NCBI RefSeq assembly: GCF_021513175.1
Contig: NZ_CP090953.1
Location: 2,414,501-2,478,500 of the forward strand
Reading direction: 5' to 3'
DNA length: 64,000 nt
From: Sphingomonas sp. S2-65
GTDB taxonomy: Bacteria; Pseudomonadota; Alphaproteobacteria; Sphingomonadales; Sphingomonadaceae
Below the pieces are notes generated by a model. That model searched no databases, was not told the DNA's origin, and saw only the letters and a list, made by a program, of their open reading frames with translations. Below, in pieces: positions 54,982 to 64,000 of this stretch (the stretch's first letter is position 1; the number at the start of each line of letters is the position of its first letter). Position numbers and translations under genes: made by a program.

Positions 54982-55571
54982 TCGTCCTCGGCCTCACCGG
55001 ATCGATCGGCATGGGCAAGTCGACCGTCGCCGCCATGTTCGTCGAGGAGGGCGTGCCGGTGTTCGACGCCGACGCTGCCGTGCACCAGCTGCAAGGTGCC
55101 GGCGGCGCGCTGGTCGCGGCGATCGAGACGGCTTTCCCCGATACGACCGGTGCGCAAGGTGTGAACCGCACGGCGCTGGGGGAAGCCGTGCTCGGCGACC
55201 CGGACGCGCTCGCCCGGCTCGAGGCGATCGTCCACCCCGCAGTGGCCGACGAACGCGAAAGCTTCCTGGCCACCCATTACGACGCGCCGCTCGTCGTCCT
55301 GGACGTGCCGTTGCTGTTCGAGGCTGGCGGCTGGCGCGATGTCGACAAGATCGCCGTCGTCTCCGCCCCGCCCGACGTACAGCGCAGCCGCGTGCTCGCG
55401 CGTCCTGGCATGACGCCCGGCCGGTTCGAGGCGATCCTCGCGCGCCAATTGCCCGACGCGGAGAAGCGTGCGCGCGCCGATTTCGTCCTGCCCACCGGCG
55501 GCACGCTGGAGGAGACCCGCGCCGCGGTGCGCGCGCTGATCGCTTGCCTCTACGATCCCGCGGGAGGATAA
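54978..55571 (+). CDS. coaE: Dephospho-CoA kinase
   Basis: The 197-residue protein has the P-loop GSIGMGKS (residues 8-15), [22 protein letters not shown] and the C-terminal [18 protein letters not shown]. It adds the 3' phosphate in the last step of CoA synthesis. Confidence 0.95.
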   Translation: MIVLGLTGSIGMGKSTVAAMFVEEGVPVFDADAAVHQLQGAGGALVAAIETAFPDTTGAQGVNRTALGEAVLGDPDALARLEAIVHPAVADERESFLATHYDAPLVVLDVPLLFEAGGWRDVDKIAVVSAPPDVQRSRVLARPGMTPGRFEAILARQLPDAEKRARADFVLPTGGTLEETRAAVRALIACLYDPAGG

Positions 55572-55577
55572 AGCGGC

Positions 55578-56267
55578 ATGCGTGAGATCGTGTTCGACAC
55601 AGAAACCACTGGCCTGAGTTTCCCCAGCGGCGACCGGCTGGTCGAGATCGGCTGCGTCGAGCTGGTGAACCGAGTGCCGACGGGCAATCATTTCCACCGC
55701 TACATCAATCCCGAGCGCGACATGCCGGCCGAGGCCGAGCGGGTCCATGGCCTGAGCGCGCGCTTTCTGTCGGACAAGCCGCTGTTCGGCGACGTGGTCG
55801 AGGAGCTGGTCGACTTTCTCGGCGATTGCCCGCTTGTCGCGCACAATGCCACCTTCGACTTCGGCTTCCTCAACGGCGAGCTGGACCGGTGCGGCCGCCC
55901 GCTGCTGTGCACCACGCGGATGGTCGACACGCTCGGGATCGCCCGCATCCGCCATCCGGGCGCCAAGCACACCCTGGACGCATTATGCTCGCGCTATGGC
56001 ATCGACCTGAGCGCGCGCCAGCTGCACGGCGCGTTGCTCGACGCGCAGCTGCTCGCCCAGGTCTATGTCGAACTGACCGGCGGGCGGCAGATTACCTTGG
56101 GCCTTGCGGTCGATACGCCGGTCATGCGCGAGACCCCGGCGGAGGCGCCGACGCGGGTGCATGTGCGGCCGGCGCGGCATTTCGCGGTACCGGTGGCGGA
56201 ACTTGAACGCCACGCAGCCTTTGTTCAGAGTCTGGAGGAGCCGCTCTGGACCCAGGTAGCGCACTGA
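55578..56267 (+). CDS. dnaQ: DNA polymerase III epsilon subunit (proofreading exonuclease)
   Basis: The 229-residue protein has the DnaQ ExoI motif FDTETTGLS (D7, E9), ExoII in VAHNATFDFGFLN and the ExoIII histidine/aspartate in HGALLDAQLLAQVY. The C-terminus, after residue ~185, would contact the alpha subunit. GGAGG precedes the ATG by 9 nt. It sits six nucleotides after coaE. Confidence 0.95.
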   Translation: MREIVFDTETTGLSFPSGDRLVEIGCVELVNRVPTGNHFHRYINPERDMPAEAERVHGLSARFLSDKPLFGDVVEELVDFLGDCPLVAHNATFDFGFLNGELDRCGRPLLCTTRMVDTLGIARIRHPGAKHTLDALCSRYGIDLSARQLHGALLDAQLLAQVYVELTGGRQITLGLAVDTPVMRETPAEAPTRVHVRPARHFAVPVAELERHAAFVQSLEEPLWTQVAH

Positions 56268-56319
56268 ACCGCCCTGCCCGGGTTTAGGCTCCCCGTTTTG
56301 AAGTAAGCGGAGGTTATCA

Positions 56320-56904
56320 ATGGAAATCCGGGTTTCTGGGCATCAGGTCGACACGGGCGACGCACTGCAGACGCTGGTCACCGATCGGCTTCAGGGCGTC
56401 GCCGACAAGTATTTCTCGCGCGCGATCTCGTCCCAGGTCACCTTCGGCAAGGGTCCACACGACAGCTTCACCTGCGACATCGTCATGCACGTGATGCAGG
56501 GCCTGGTGCTGAAGGCGACCAATAGCGGCCAGGAAGCGAATGGCGCGTTCGACGGTGCGGCCAGCCGGATCGACAAGCAGCTGCGCCGCTATACGCGCCG
56601 GCTGAAGGACCGGCATGCGGGCGAGGCGAACGCGATCGCCGAGGAAAACGCCTATGACAATGCCGGCTATACGCTGTTCCAGGAGCATGCCGAGGAGGAA
56701 GAGGTTGCCGATGCGCCGCTGATCATCGCCGAAACGCGAGTCGACGTGCCCGAATCGACCGTGTCGGACGCAGTGATGATGCTCGATCTGCGGCACACCA
56801 ATGCGCTTCTCTTCCGCAACACCGCCACGGGGATCCACAACATGGTCTATCGCCGCGGTGACGGGACGATCGGCTGGGTTGAGCCGAACCGCACACAGGC
56901 CTAA
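56320..56904 (+). CDS. hpf: Ribosome hibernation promoting factor, long form
   Basis: The 194-residue protein has an N-terminal YfiA/RaiA domain (MEIRVSGHQVDTGDAL to about residue 105). The C-terminal dimerisation domain of long HPF has VRRKR-free VDVPESTVSDAVMMLDLRHT and FRNTATGIHNMVYRRGDGTI. It pairs 70S ribosomes into inactive 100S dimers in stationary phase. A strong GGAGG lies before the ATG. ptsN follows by 38 bp, a common pairing. Confidence 0.93.
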   Translation: MEIRVSGHQVDTGDALQTLVTDRLQGVADKYFSRAISSQVTFGKGPHDSFTCDIVMHVMQGLVLKATNSGQEANGAFDGAASRIDKQLRRYTRRLKDRHAGEANAIAEENAYDNAGYTLFQEHAEEEEVADAPLIIAETRVDVPESTVSDAVMMLDLRHTNALLFRNTATGIHNMVYRRGDGTIGWVEPNRTQA

Positions 56905-56942
56905 CAGTCGCCCCCAGGCCGGGGGGTCTGACTGGAAGACCG

Positions 56943-57410
56943 ATGACTGAACTCAGCGATCTGCTGACGCCGGAGGCTGTGCTCGCCGGCGTCGGCACCG
57001 CGAACAAGAAGACGCTGTTCCAGCACCTGGGCTCGGCTGCGGCGCGCGCTTATGGGCTGGATCCGCGCGACGTGACCGAGCGGCTGCTCGACCGCGAAAA
57101 GCTCGGCTCGACCGGGTTTGGCGGCGGGATCGCCATTCCGCACGCCCGCCTCGCGGGCCTGCCGCGCGTTTCCGGGATCTTCGCCCGCCTCCAGCAGCCG
57201 GTGGATTTCGGAGCCGTCGACGAGCTTCCGGTCGACCTGGTGTTCATGCTGCTGTCGCCGGCCGGGGCCGGGGCCGAGCATCTCAAGGCGCTGGCGTCCG
57301 TGTCGCGCAGGCTGCGCGACCGCACGTTCGCCGCCAAGCTGCGCGGCGCGGGCTCGCCCGACGCGCTCTACGCGCTGCTCACCGGCGTTGAAGCGCGTGA
57401 CGCTGCCTGA
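56943..57410 (+). CDS. ptsN: PTS IIA-like nitrogen regulatory protein PtsN
   Basis: The 155-residue protein carries the phosphorylatable histidine H67 in GIAIPHARL within an EIIA-Ntr fold. It belongs to the nitrogen PTS that senses glutamine and 2-oxoglutarate and adjusts potassium and stress responses. The upstream hpf gene is typical. Confidence 0.93.
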   Translation: MTELSDLLTPEAVLAGVGTANKKTLFQHLGSAAARAYGLDPRDVTERLLDREKLGSTGFGGGIAIPHARLAGLPRVSGIFARLQQPVDFGAVDELPVDLVFMLLSPAGAGAEHLKALASVSRRLRDRTFAAKLRGAGSPDALYALLTGVEARDAA

Positions 57411-57867
57411 GCCGGCCACGCCGACGGGTGCCGACGCGCATTTCCGCGCGCTTGAAGCACTCTACGCCGCCGCGCCGATCAACCAGCTGTTCGAGTCGGT
57501 GCTGGAAATCCCCGAGCCCGGTCTCGCGCGGATCCGGTTCCAGATCGATTCGCGCTTCTTTCACGCAGCCGGCGCAGCCCATGGCACGAGCTATTTCAAG
57601 ATGCTCGACGATGCCGCTTTCTATGCGGCGAACAGCCTGATCACCGACCGTTTCCTGCTGACGACGCAGTTCAACCTGCTGCTCACCAAGCCCTTGTCCG
57701 ACGGGCCGGTCGTCGCGGAGGGGCGCTGGGTGAGCGGTCAGCGCAGGGTGTTCGTCGCCGAAGCACGCCTGATCGACGCCCAGGGCGAGGAAGCGGCGCG
57801 TGGCACCGGCACCTTCATGCGCTCGCGCATCCCGCTCGCCTCGCTTCCCGGCTATCGGGCCGAGTAA
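57397..57867 (+). CDS. PaaI-type thioesterase (hotdog fold)
   Basis: The GTG at 57397 gives 156 residues. It contains the hotdog segments FFHAAGAAHGTSYFKMLDDA and LTTQFNLLLTKPLSDGPVVA of the PaaI/YigI-like acyl-CoA thioesterase family. The substrate is unknown. It overlaps ptsN by 14 nt; a TTG at 57388 is an alternative start. Its stop overlaps the DUF1491 start by one base. Confidence 0.85.
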   Translation: MTLPEPATPTGADAHFRALEALYAAAPINQLFESVLEIPEPGLARIRFQIDSRFFHAAGAAHGTSYFKMLDDAAFYAANSLITDRFLLTTQFNLLLTKPLSDGPVVAEGRWVSGQRRVFVAEARLIDAQGEEAARGTGTFMRSRIPLASLPGYRAE

Positions 57868-58205
57868 TGGCGCGGCTCACCAGCGCCACCCTGGTGAGCG
57901 CGCTGGTGCGGCGCGTCCACGATGCCGGTGGCTCGGCGATGCAGCTGGCGCGCGGCGACGCTACGGCGGGCGGCATCCTGATTCTCACGCTCGAAAAAGG
58001 CGGAAATCCGTGTTTTTTCGAACGGGGAATCGGTCCGAGCGGTACGCCGGCGCTGGTGCGTTCCGGCCCGGCCGAGCTCGCCGATCCGCTTGCGGTGCTC
58101 GAATATTGGCAGCGCCGCCGCGCGCGCGACCCCGATTTATGGGTCGTGGAACTGGATATCGCAGGGGCCGAACGGTTCGCCGCTGAAACGTTGGGGCTTG
58201 ATTGA
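57867..58205 (+). CDS. DUF1491 family protein
   Basis: The 112-residue protein has DUF1491 features: SALVRRVHDAGGSAMQLARG, AGGILILTLEKGG and DPDLWVVELDIAGAERFAAE. The function is unknown, and the family is confined largely to alphaproteobacteria. Confidence 0.85.
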   Translation: MARLTSATLVSALVRRVHDAGGSAMQLARGDATAGGILILTLEKGGNPCFFERGIGPSGTPALVRSGPAELADPLAVLEYWQRRRARDPDLWVVELDIAGAERFAAETLGLD

Positions 58206-58358
58206 CTCCCCAGCAACAAACGGGAAAGGAAGTTTCCACGTTCCATAGCGTTGTGCCGCCCGATGTCAGAGATCGATCGGTTACGCAGTCGGGGGGATTG
58301 TCCGGCGGCCCGTTTTGGGGGGCCAGGCCGCGCGCCAACCGCATAATGCAGATGACGA

Positions 58359-59009
58359 ATGAAGTTTACGCCACTGGCCGCGATGATCGCGGCTGTGACT
58401 TTATGTGCTGGCGCAATTACAAACGCCGCCACGCTTGATCTGACCACCGCCGCGCAGGCCGTGCCGGTTCAGTATCAACAAAACACTCCGGAACCCCAGA
58501 CGGTTCCCACACCCGAGCCCGCAACGGCGCTGGTGCTTCAGCAAAGCGGTGAGATCGTTCAGCCGATCCCGCAGGATGCTGTTCAGGAAGACGAGGATTT
58601 TGCATCGCTCTCGGCAGCGGTCGCCGCGCAGGACGCGCAGCTTGACCCTAATGATGAGCTCGAATGCCTCGCGGTCGGCATCTATTACGAATCCAAGGGT
58701 GAGCCCCTCGCCGGCCAGCTCGCCGTCGCCCAGGTGCTGATCAATCGCACGCAGTCGGGCCGCTTTCCCAAGTCGGTCTGCTCGGTGCTGACTCAGCGTG
58801 GCCAGTTCTCGTTCATTCGCGGCGGCAAGGTGCCGACTCCGCCCTCCAATGCCCAGTGGCGCCAGGCGCTTGCCGTGGCTCAGGTGGCGCAGAAAAATCT
58901 GTGGGACGGTCCGGCCGATGAGGCGCTCTACTTCCACGCCCGCTATTCCAAGGCGAGCTGGTCGCGTCCGCGCGTCGCCTCGATCGGCAATCACATCTTC
59001 TATCGCTGA
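58359..59009 (+). CDS. SleB-like cell-wall hydrolase
   Basis: The 216-residue protein has a signal peptide (KFTPLAAMIAAVTLCAGAI), a Pro/Thr/Gln-rich linker (residues ~30-95) and a C-terminal hydrolase_2 domain with the catalytic glutamate in VGIYYESKGEPLAGQLAVAQ and the YFHARYSKASWSR end. It probably cuts peptidoglycan glycan strands in the periplasm. It starts a new transcription unit after a 153-bp gap. Confidence 0.88.
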   Translation: MKFTPLAAMIAAVTLCAGAITNAATLDLTTAAQAVPVQYQQNTPEPQTVPTPEPATALVLQQSGEIVQPIPQDAVQEDEDFASLSAAVAAQDAQLDPNDELECLAVGIYYESKGEPLAGQLAVAQVLINRTQSGRFPKSVCSVLTQRGQFSFIRGGKVPTPPSNAQWRQALAVAQVAQKNLWDGPADEALYFHARYSKASWSRPRVASIGNHIFYR

Positions 59010-59062
59010 GATCAGCGCCGAACGGGGTTTCGTCCGTTCGTGAAATGTTCTAACAGCCGGGG

Positions 59063-59560
59063 ATGAGCGCAGGTTCGTCCCCGGCTGTTTCCGTTCTGGC
59101 AGATGCGGCACCGATGGTCGCCGCCGATGTGGTGCGCGGCGTCACGCGCATGCTGTTGCGCCATGATTGCGTCGCCATCGCCGAAGTGCCGCTCGATGGT
59201 GGCCGGCGTGCCGACCTGATGGCGATCGACGCGCGCGGCAACCTCGTCATCGTCGAGATCAAGGTGTCGCGCAGCGATCTCCTCGGCGACGCCAAATGGA
59301 CCGACTATCTCGCGCATTGCGACCGCTTTTTCTGGGCGGTCCCGGAAGGGTTCGACCTGCGGCCGTTTGAGGGAGAGGCGTTCCTGCCGGACCGTGCCGG
59401 CCTGCTCGTCGCCGACCGCTACGACGCCGCGGTGCTGCGCGAGGCCGCGACGGTGCCGCTGGCAACCGCGACGCGGAGCAAGTGTACCCTGGCGTTCGCA
59501 CGCCGCGCCGCGCGCCGGGTCATCCACATGCTCGATCCGGATGCCGAGCAGATCTCCTGA
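59063..59560 (+). CDS. mmcB: MmcB-family DNA repair protein
   Basis: The 165-residue protein has the MmcB/restriction-endonuclease-like core: VVRGVTRMLLRHDCVAIAEV, RRADLMAIDARGNLVIVEIKVSRSDLLGD (D/E-x-K motif IVEIK), and KWTDYLAHCDRFFWAVPEGF. MmcB is linked to mutagenic repair in Caulobacter. Family assignment is firm; its biochemistry is not. Confidence 0.88.
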   Translation: MSAGSSPAVSVLADAAPMVAADVVRGVTRMLLRHDCVAIAEVPLDGGRRADLMAIDARGNLVIVEIKVSRSDLLGDAKWTDYLAHCDRFFWAVPEGFDLRPFEGEAFLPDRAGLLVADRYDAAVLREAATVPLATATRSKCTLAFARRAARRVIHMLDPDAEQIS

Positions 59561-59647
59561 GCCCCGGCGATAGCAACACGTGCTCCCCGGCAAAGGCCGA
59601 GGCCGGTTGCTATGTCGTTGCGAGGCGGGACGCCGTTTCACCCCCCT

Positions 59648-59728
59648 GTCATCCCGGCCTTGAGCCGGGATCCCGCTTCTTCTTCTGCGGGGCAAGGCAG
59701 CGGGACCCCGGCTCAAGGCCGGGGTGAC
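59648..59728. repeat. REP doublet, copy 4 (inverted orientation)
   Basis: The same unit as 1946-2023, in the opposite orientation: GTCATCCCGGCCTTGAGCCG, then a spacer and GGACCCCGGCTCAAGGCCGG. It lies between the convergent mmcB and ankyrin genes. Confidence 0.85.
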
Positions 59729-59759
59729 GAAATGCCAGAGGGAAACGGCAGTCAGCCCT

Positions 59760-60365
59760 TTAAAGCTTGGGTCCCGCGGCGCCGCCGGCACCGGCCTTGG
59801 GCGCATCGGCGATCAGCTTGGCGATTGTCGGATAGCGCGACTCGCGCTTGGCATAGTCCCGCGCGCTCATCCCGGTCTGATAGTCGGCACGGTCCGGATC
59901 GGCATTGGCCTTGACCAACTGCCGTACGACCTCTTCCTGATGCGACAGCACCGCGCGGATCAGCGGGGTTTGCCCGGCATTGTTCGGCGTGTTCACATTG
60001 GCGCCGTACTTCAGCAGGATCGCCACACCCTCGCTCCAGCCCTGATCGGCGGCGATCAGCAGCGCGGTGTTGCCGTCGCGATCCTGCAGGTTCTTGTTCA
60101 CATCGTCCTGTTGCAGCACGACGCGCAGGTACAATTGGTCTCGCCGCTTGGCGATGATGTGGATCGCGCCTTCGCCCGTGCCACGGTCCTTGGTGTTGAT
60201 CAGCCGCAGCGAGGTGTTGCTCAGATACTGGTTCACCTTGGTGCCGTCGGCCTTGCGCACCGCCTCGAGAAATTCGTGGCTGTCGGACATTTGCTGGGCT
60301 GCCGCAGGGGCCGCGGCGAGCACGAGCGCGGTAAAGGCCGCGAGGCGGAAAGCACGAAACTTCAT
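59760..60365 (-). CDS. Secreted ankyrin-repeat protein
   Basis: The ATG at 60365 gives 201 residues with a signal peptide (FRLAAFTALVLAAAPAAAQ). Three ankyrin-like repeats follow, clearest as QDRDGNTALLIAADQGWSEG and NNAGQTPLIRAVLSHQEEVV. It is periplasmic and probably binds another protein. A longer frame to 60917 is rejected. It diverges from the SCO gene. Confidence 0.87.
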   Translation of the reverse strand: MKFRAFRLAAFTALVLAAAPAAAQQMSDSHEFLEAVRKADGTKVNQYLSNTSLRLINTKDRGTGEGAIHIIAKRRDQLYLRVVLQQDDVNKNLQDRDGNTALLIAADQGWSEGVAILLKYGANVNTPNNAGQTPLIRAVLSHQEEVVRQLVKANADPDRADYQTGMSARDYAKRESRYPTIAKLIADAPKAGAGGAAGPKL

Positions 60366-60422
60366 GAGGCGGAACAACCCTTTGCATGGACCCTGTTCTT
60401 GCAAGCTGGTGCCTAACAGATC

Positions 60423-61025
60423 ATGGCTCGCTGTACCATGACCAGGTCGCTGATCCCGCTCGCCCTTCTCTGCCTCGCGCCGCTCGCCGGCTGCGGTGGC
60501 GGAACGCCCGAACAGCCGCCGCTTGCAGGGGCGCGTATCGGCGGACCATTCGCGCTGATCGATCAGAATGGCCGCACGGTGCGCGATACCGATTTCACCG
60601 GGCGCTACCGGATCGTCTATTTCGGCTACACCTATTGCCCCGATGTCTGCCCGACCGACATGCAGAAGATCGCCCAGGCGATGCGTATCCTCGACAAGGA
60701 AGCGCCGCGCGTTTCGCAAAAGGTCGTGCCGATCTTCATCAGCGTCGATCCCGAACGCGATACGCCCGCGGCGGTGAAGCAGTTCGTCGCGAACTTCTAT
60801 CCGCGCACGGTGGGCCTGACCGGAAAGCCCGAACAGATCGCCGCCGTCGCGAAAAGCTATGCGGTCTATTACAAGAAGCAGCCCCCGGCTCCGGGCGGCG
60901 GCTATATGGTGGATCACCTCGCGCTTGCCTATCTAATGGGTCCGAACGGGGAACCCCTGGCATCGCTGCCGCTCGAGAAAGACGGCGCGGCGATCGCGCA
61001 AGAAGTGAGGCACTGGGTCCGGTGA
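60423..61025 (+). CDS. SCO1/SenC family copper chaperone, probable lipoprotein
   Basis: The 200-residue protein has a lipobox (LAPLAGC) and the Sco thioredoxin-like fold with the copper-binding CPDVC motif near residue 75 and the distal histidine in MVDHLALAYL. Sco proteins deliver copper to the CuA centre of cytochrome c oxidase. An ATG at 60438 is an alternative start. It overlaps the next gene by 4 nt. Confidence 0.92.
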   Translation: MARCTMTRSLIPLALLCLAPLAGCGGGTPEQPPLAGARIGGPFALIDQNGRTVRDTDFTGRYRIVYFGYTYCPDVCPTDMQKIAQAMRILDKEAPRVSQKVVPIFISVDPERDTPAAVKQFVANFYPRTVGLTGKPEQIAAVAKSYAVYYKKQPPAPGGGYMVDHLALAYLMGPNGEPLASLPLEKDGAAIAQEVRHWVR

Positions 61026-61456
61026 GTGGACGGTTCTGGGAAGACGTGCCGCTGGCGAAGCTCGACCGCGCGCAGTGGGAAGCGCTGTGCGACGGCTGCG
61101 GCAAATGCTGCGTGCACAAGCTGGAGGACGAGGAAACCGGCGAGCTGCTGACGACCAACGTCGCCTGCCGGCTGCTCGACCGCCGCATGGGCATGTGCAG
61201 CGACTATAAGCACCGCCACGCTTATGTCAGCGAGTGCGTGCGCCTGACGACCACCAATGTCGCCGGGATCGAATGGCTGCCCTCCACCTGCGCATACCGC
61301 CTCCGCGCGGCCGGCGAGCAGCTGCCCGGCTGGCATTACCTGGTCTGCGGTGACCGCGAGGCGGTGCACACCGCCGGCGAATCCACCCGCGGCTGGACCA
61401 TTTCCGAAGACGATGCCGGCGACTTCGAGCACCATCTGGTGGACCGCACGCTTTGA
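61022..61456 (+). CDS. YcgN-family cysteine-cluster protein
   Basis: The GTG at 61022 gives 144 residues. The N-terminal cluster reads LCDGCGKCCVHKLEDEETGE (three of its cysteines in CDGCGKCC), with more cysteines at CRLLD, MCSDY, ECVRL and TCAYR. These are the YcgN/UPF0260 positions that may bind iron or zinc. The function is unknown. GTGA and TTGA overlaps join it to the SCO and metallopeptidase genes. Confidence 0.9.
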   Translation: MSGRFWEDVPLAKLDRAQWEALCDGCGKCCVHKLEDEETGELLTTNVACRLLDRRMGMCSDYKHRHAYVSECVRLTTTNVAGIEWLPSTCAYRLRAAGEQLPGWHYLVCGDREAVHTAGESTRGWTISEDDAGDFEHHLVDRTL

Positions 61457-62121
61457 GCGATGCGATCGAGGTTGTTCGCAATCCTCGTGCAAAGGTGATG
61501 CGGCTGGCGGTCGACCCGCGCGATGGCCGCGTGCGCCTTACATTGCCCCGCCGGGCCTCGCTTCAAAAGGCATTGGCCTGGGCCGAGCAGCAGCGCGCCT
61601 GGATCGACGCGCAGCAAGCCAAATTGCCGCAGGGCATGCCGTTCGTGCCCGGCGCGCGCATCCCGTTCGCCGGTGCGGAGCTGGAAATCGTCTGGGCGCC
61701 TGGCCACCCCCGAACGCCTCGGCTCGACGGTGCGCGGCTGCTTTGTGGAGGGCCGATCGAGAACCTGTCCGGCCGGGTCGAACGCTGGTTGCGTGCGCGG
61801 GCTTTGGCGGTGCTCAGCGAGGAAACCGCGGAATATGCCGCCCGCGCCAATGTCGCGGTGAGCAGCGTCGCGGTCGGGGACGCCAAGGGACGCTGGGGCA
61901 GTTGTGCGTCGTCCGGGTCGATCCGCTATAGCTGGCGGCTGATCCTGGCGCCGCCGGAGGTTCGCCGCCACACCGTGGCGCACGAAGTCGCCCACCGCAT
62001 CCACATGAACCACGGACCGGCGTTCCACCGCCTTGTTTCCGAACTATATGAAGGCGATCCCGACGCGGCGCGCTTATGGCTCCGCCGCCACGGCGTTGGT
62101 CTCCACTGGGTAGGGCGCTGA
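61453..62121 (+). CDS. YgjP/M48-type zinc metallopeptidase
   Basis: The 222-residue protein from a TTG start has a zinc-site motif HEVAHRIHMNHGPAF near residue 180, WGSCASSGSIRYSWRL before it, and the DUF45 (YgjP) fold. Relatives are cytosolic metallopeptidases of unclear substrate. It is the third gene of the SCO-YcgN operon and is convergent with the PBP gene. Confidence 0.88.
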   Translation: MSDAIEVVRNPRAKVMRLAVDPRDGRVRLTLPRRASLQKALAWAEQQRAWIDAQQAKLPQGMPFVPGARIPFAGAELEIVWAPGHPRTPRLDGARLLCGGPIENLSGRVERWLRARALAVLSEETAEYAARANVAVSSVAVGDAKGRWGSCASSGSIRYSWRLILAPPEVRRHTVAHEVAHRIHMNHGPAFHRLVSELYEGDPDAARLWLRRHGVGLHWVGR

Positions 62122-62128
62122 CCCGCTG

Positions 62129-62151
62129 CCTCCACCGCCATGCGGGGGAGG
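62129..62151. repeat. Hairpin of the second REP-like family
   Basis: CCTCCACCGC, loop CAT and GCGGGGGAGG pair at 9 of 10 positions between convergent genes. It resembles the hairpin at 35381-35404 and the arms of the leuS insert. Confidence 0.5.
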
Positions 62152-62163
62152 ATAGCGCGGAGC

Positions 62164-64000
<1,837 letters not shown>

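Noticed and set aside
58206..58358. Terminator or riboswitch before the SleB-like gene
   Set aside because: A GGCGGCCC/GGGGGGCC pairing exists around 58303-58325, but it is short and has no T-tract or known aptamer pattern.

Overview
The window is high-GC, densely coded chromosomal DNA from an alphaproteobacterium, most likely a sphingomonad (Sphingomonas or a close relative). This rests on gene order (hemE next to the origin, the mnmE-mnmG-rsmG-parA-parB run, the DUF3576-leuS-lptE-holA block, tsaD-gpsA opposite hemC-hemD), on families common in this class (DUF1491, DUF1674, DUF6489, MmcB, a short mitofilin-like protein after hemD) and on the many 4-nt start/stop overlaps. No phage, IS element, CRISPR array or plasmid module is visible. 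The content is mainly core genes.

Layout. 0-4.6 kb: tldD (cut by the window edge) with a zinc-finger gene, an ABC ATPase with no permease beside it, a secreted esterase and nadB. 4.7-10.2 kb: a beta-lactamase-fold lipoprotein, polA and a flippase. 10.2-15.6 kb: a leftward rsmB-rpe-heparinase-purH group. 15.7-20.4 kb: an SdhAF4-like gene, gpsA-tsaD leftward, and hemC-hemD-mitofilin-like rightward. 20.4-25.1 kb: glutaryl-CoA dehydrogenase, an acetyltransferase, a class III CoA-transferase, small proteins and tRNA-Gly(GCC). 25.2-31.4 kb: a thioredoxin-TPR/Lon-N/Trm112-like operon, a ubiquinone-type hydroxylase, ftsK and lolA. 31.6-36.7 kb: xthA-ribA, a HAD phosphatase, the YggS-type PLP protein, a ThiE-like protein, an outer-membrane protein and a PilZ protein. 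36.8-41.4 kb: DUF3576-leuS-lptE-holA. 41.4-52.4 kb: almost entirely leftward, with parB, parA, rsmG, mnmG, mnmE, terC, rho, hemJ and hemE. 52.8-59.6 kb: entirely rightward, with the DUF299 regulator, maf, aroE, coaE, dnaQ, hpf, ptsN, a thioesterase, DUF1491, a SleB-type hydrolase and mmcB. 59.7-64 kb: an ankyrin protein, SCO, YcgN, a YgjP-type metallopeptidase and a PBP1A-type protein cut by the right edge.

The main feature is the probable chromosome replication origin at about 52.4-52.75 kb, between divergent hemE and the DUF299 gene, the position of Caulobacter oriC. The 381-bp gap has one perfect DnaA box, several near-matches including an inverted pair, an A+T-rich patch, eight GANTC (CcrM-type) sites within 248 bp and a 9-mer, GCGATTCCG, repeated three times. 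Seven to ten kb to its left lie parA-parB and three perfect parS palindromes, two of them inside rsmG codons.

The second feature is a set of hairpin pairs of the REP/REPIN kind. Three complete copies and one half copy of one family sit in intergenic DNA, mostly between convergent genes. A doublet of different sequence lies in frame inside leuS, at the edge of its editing domain. Intrinsic terminators are visible after rho, terC, the Trm112-like gene and lolA; the last may instead end an uncharacterised small RNA.
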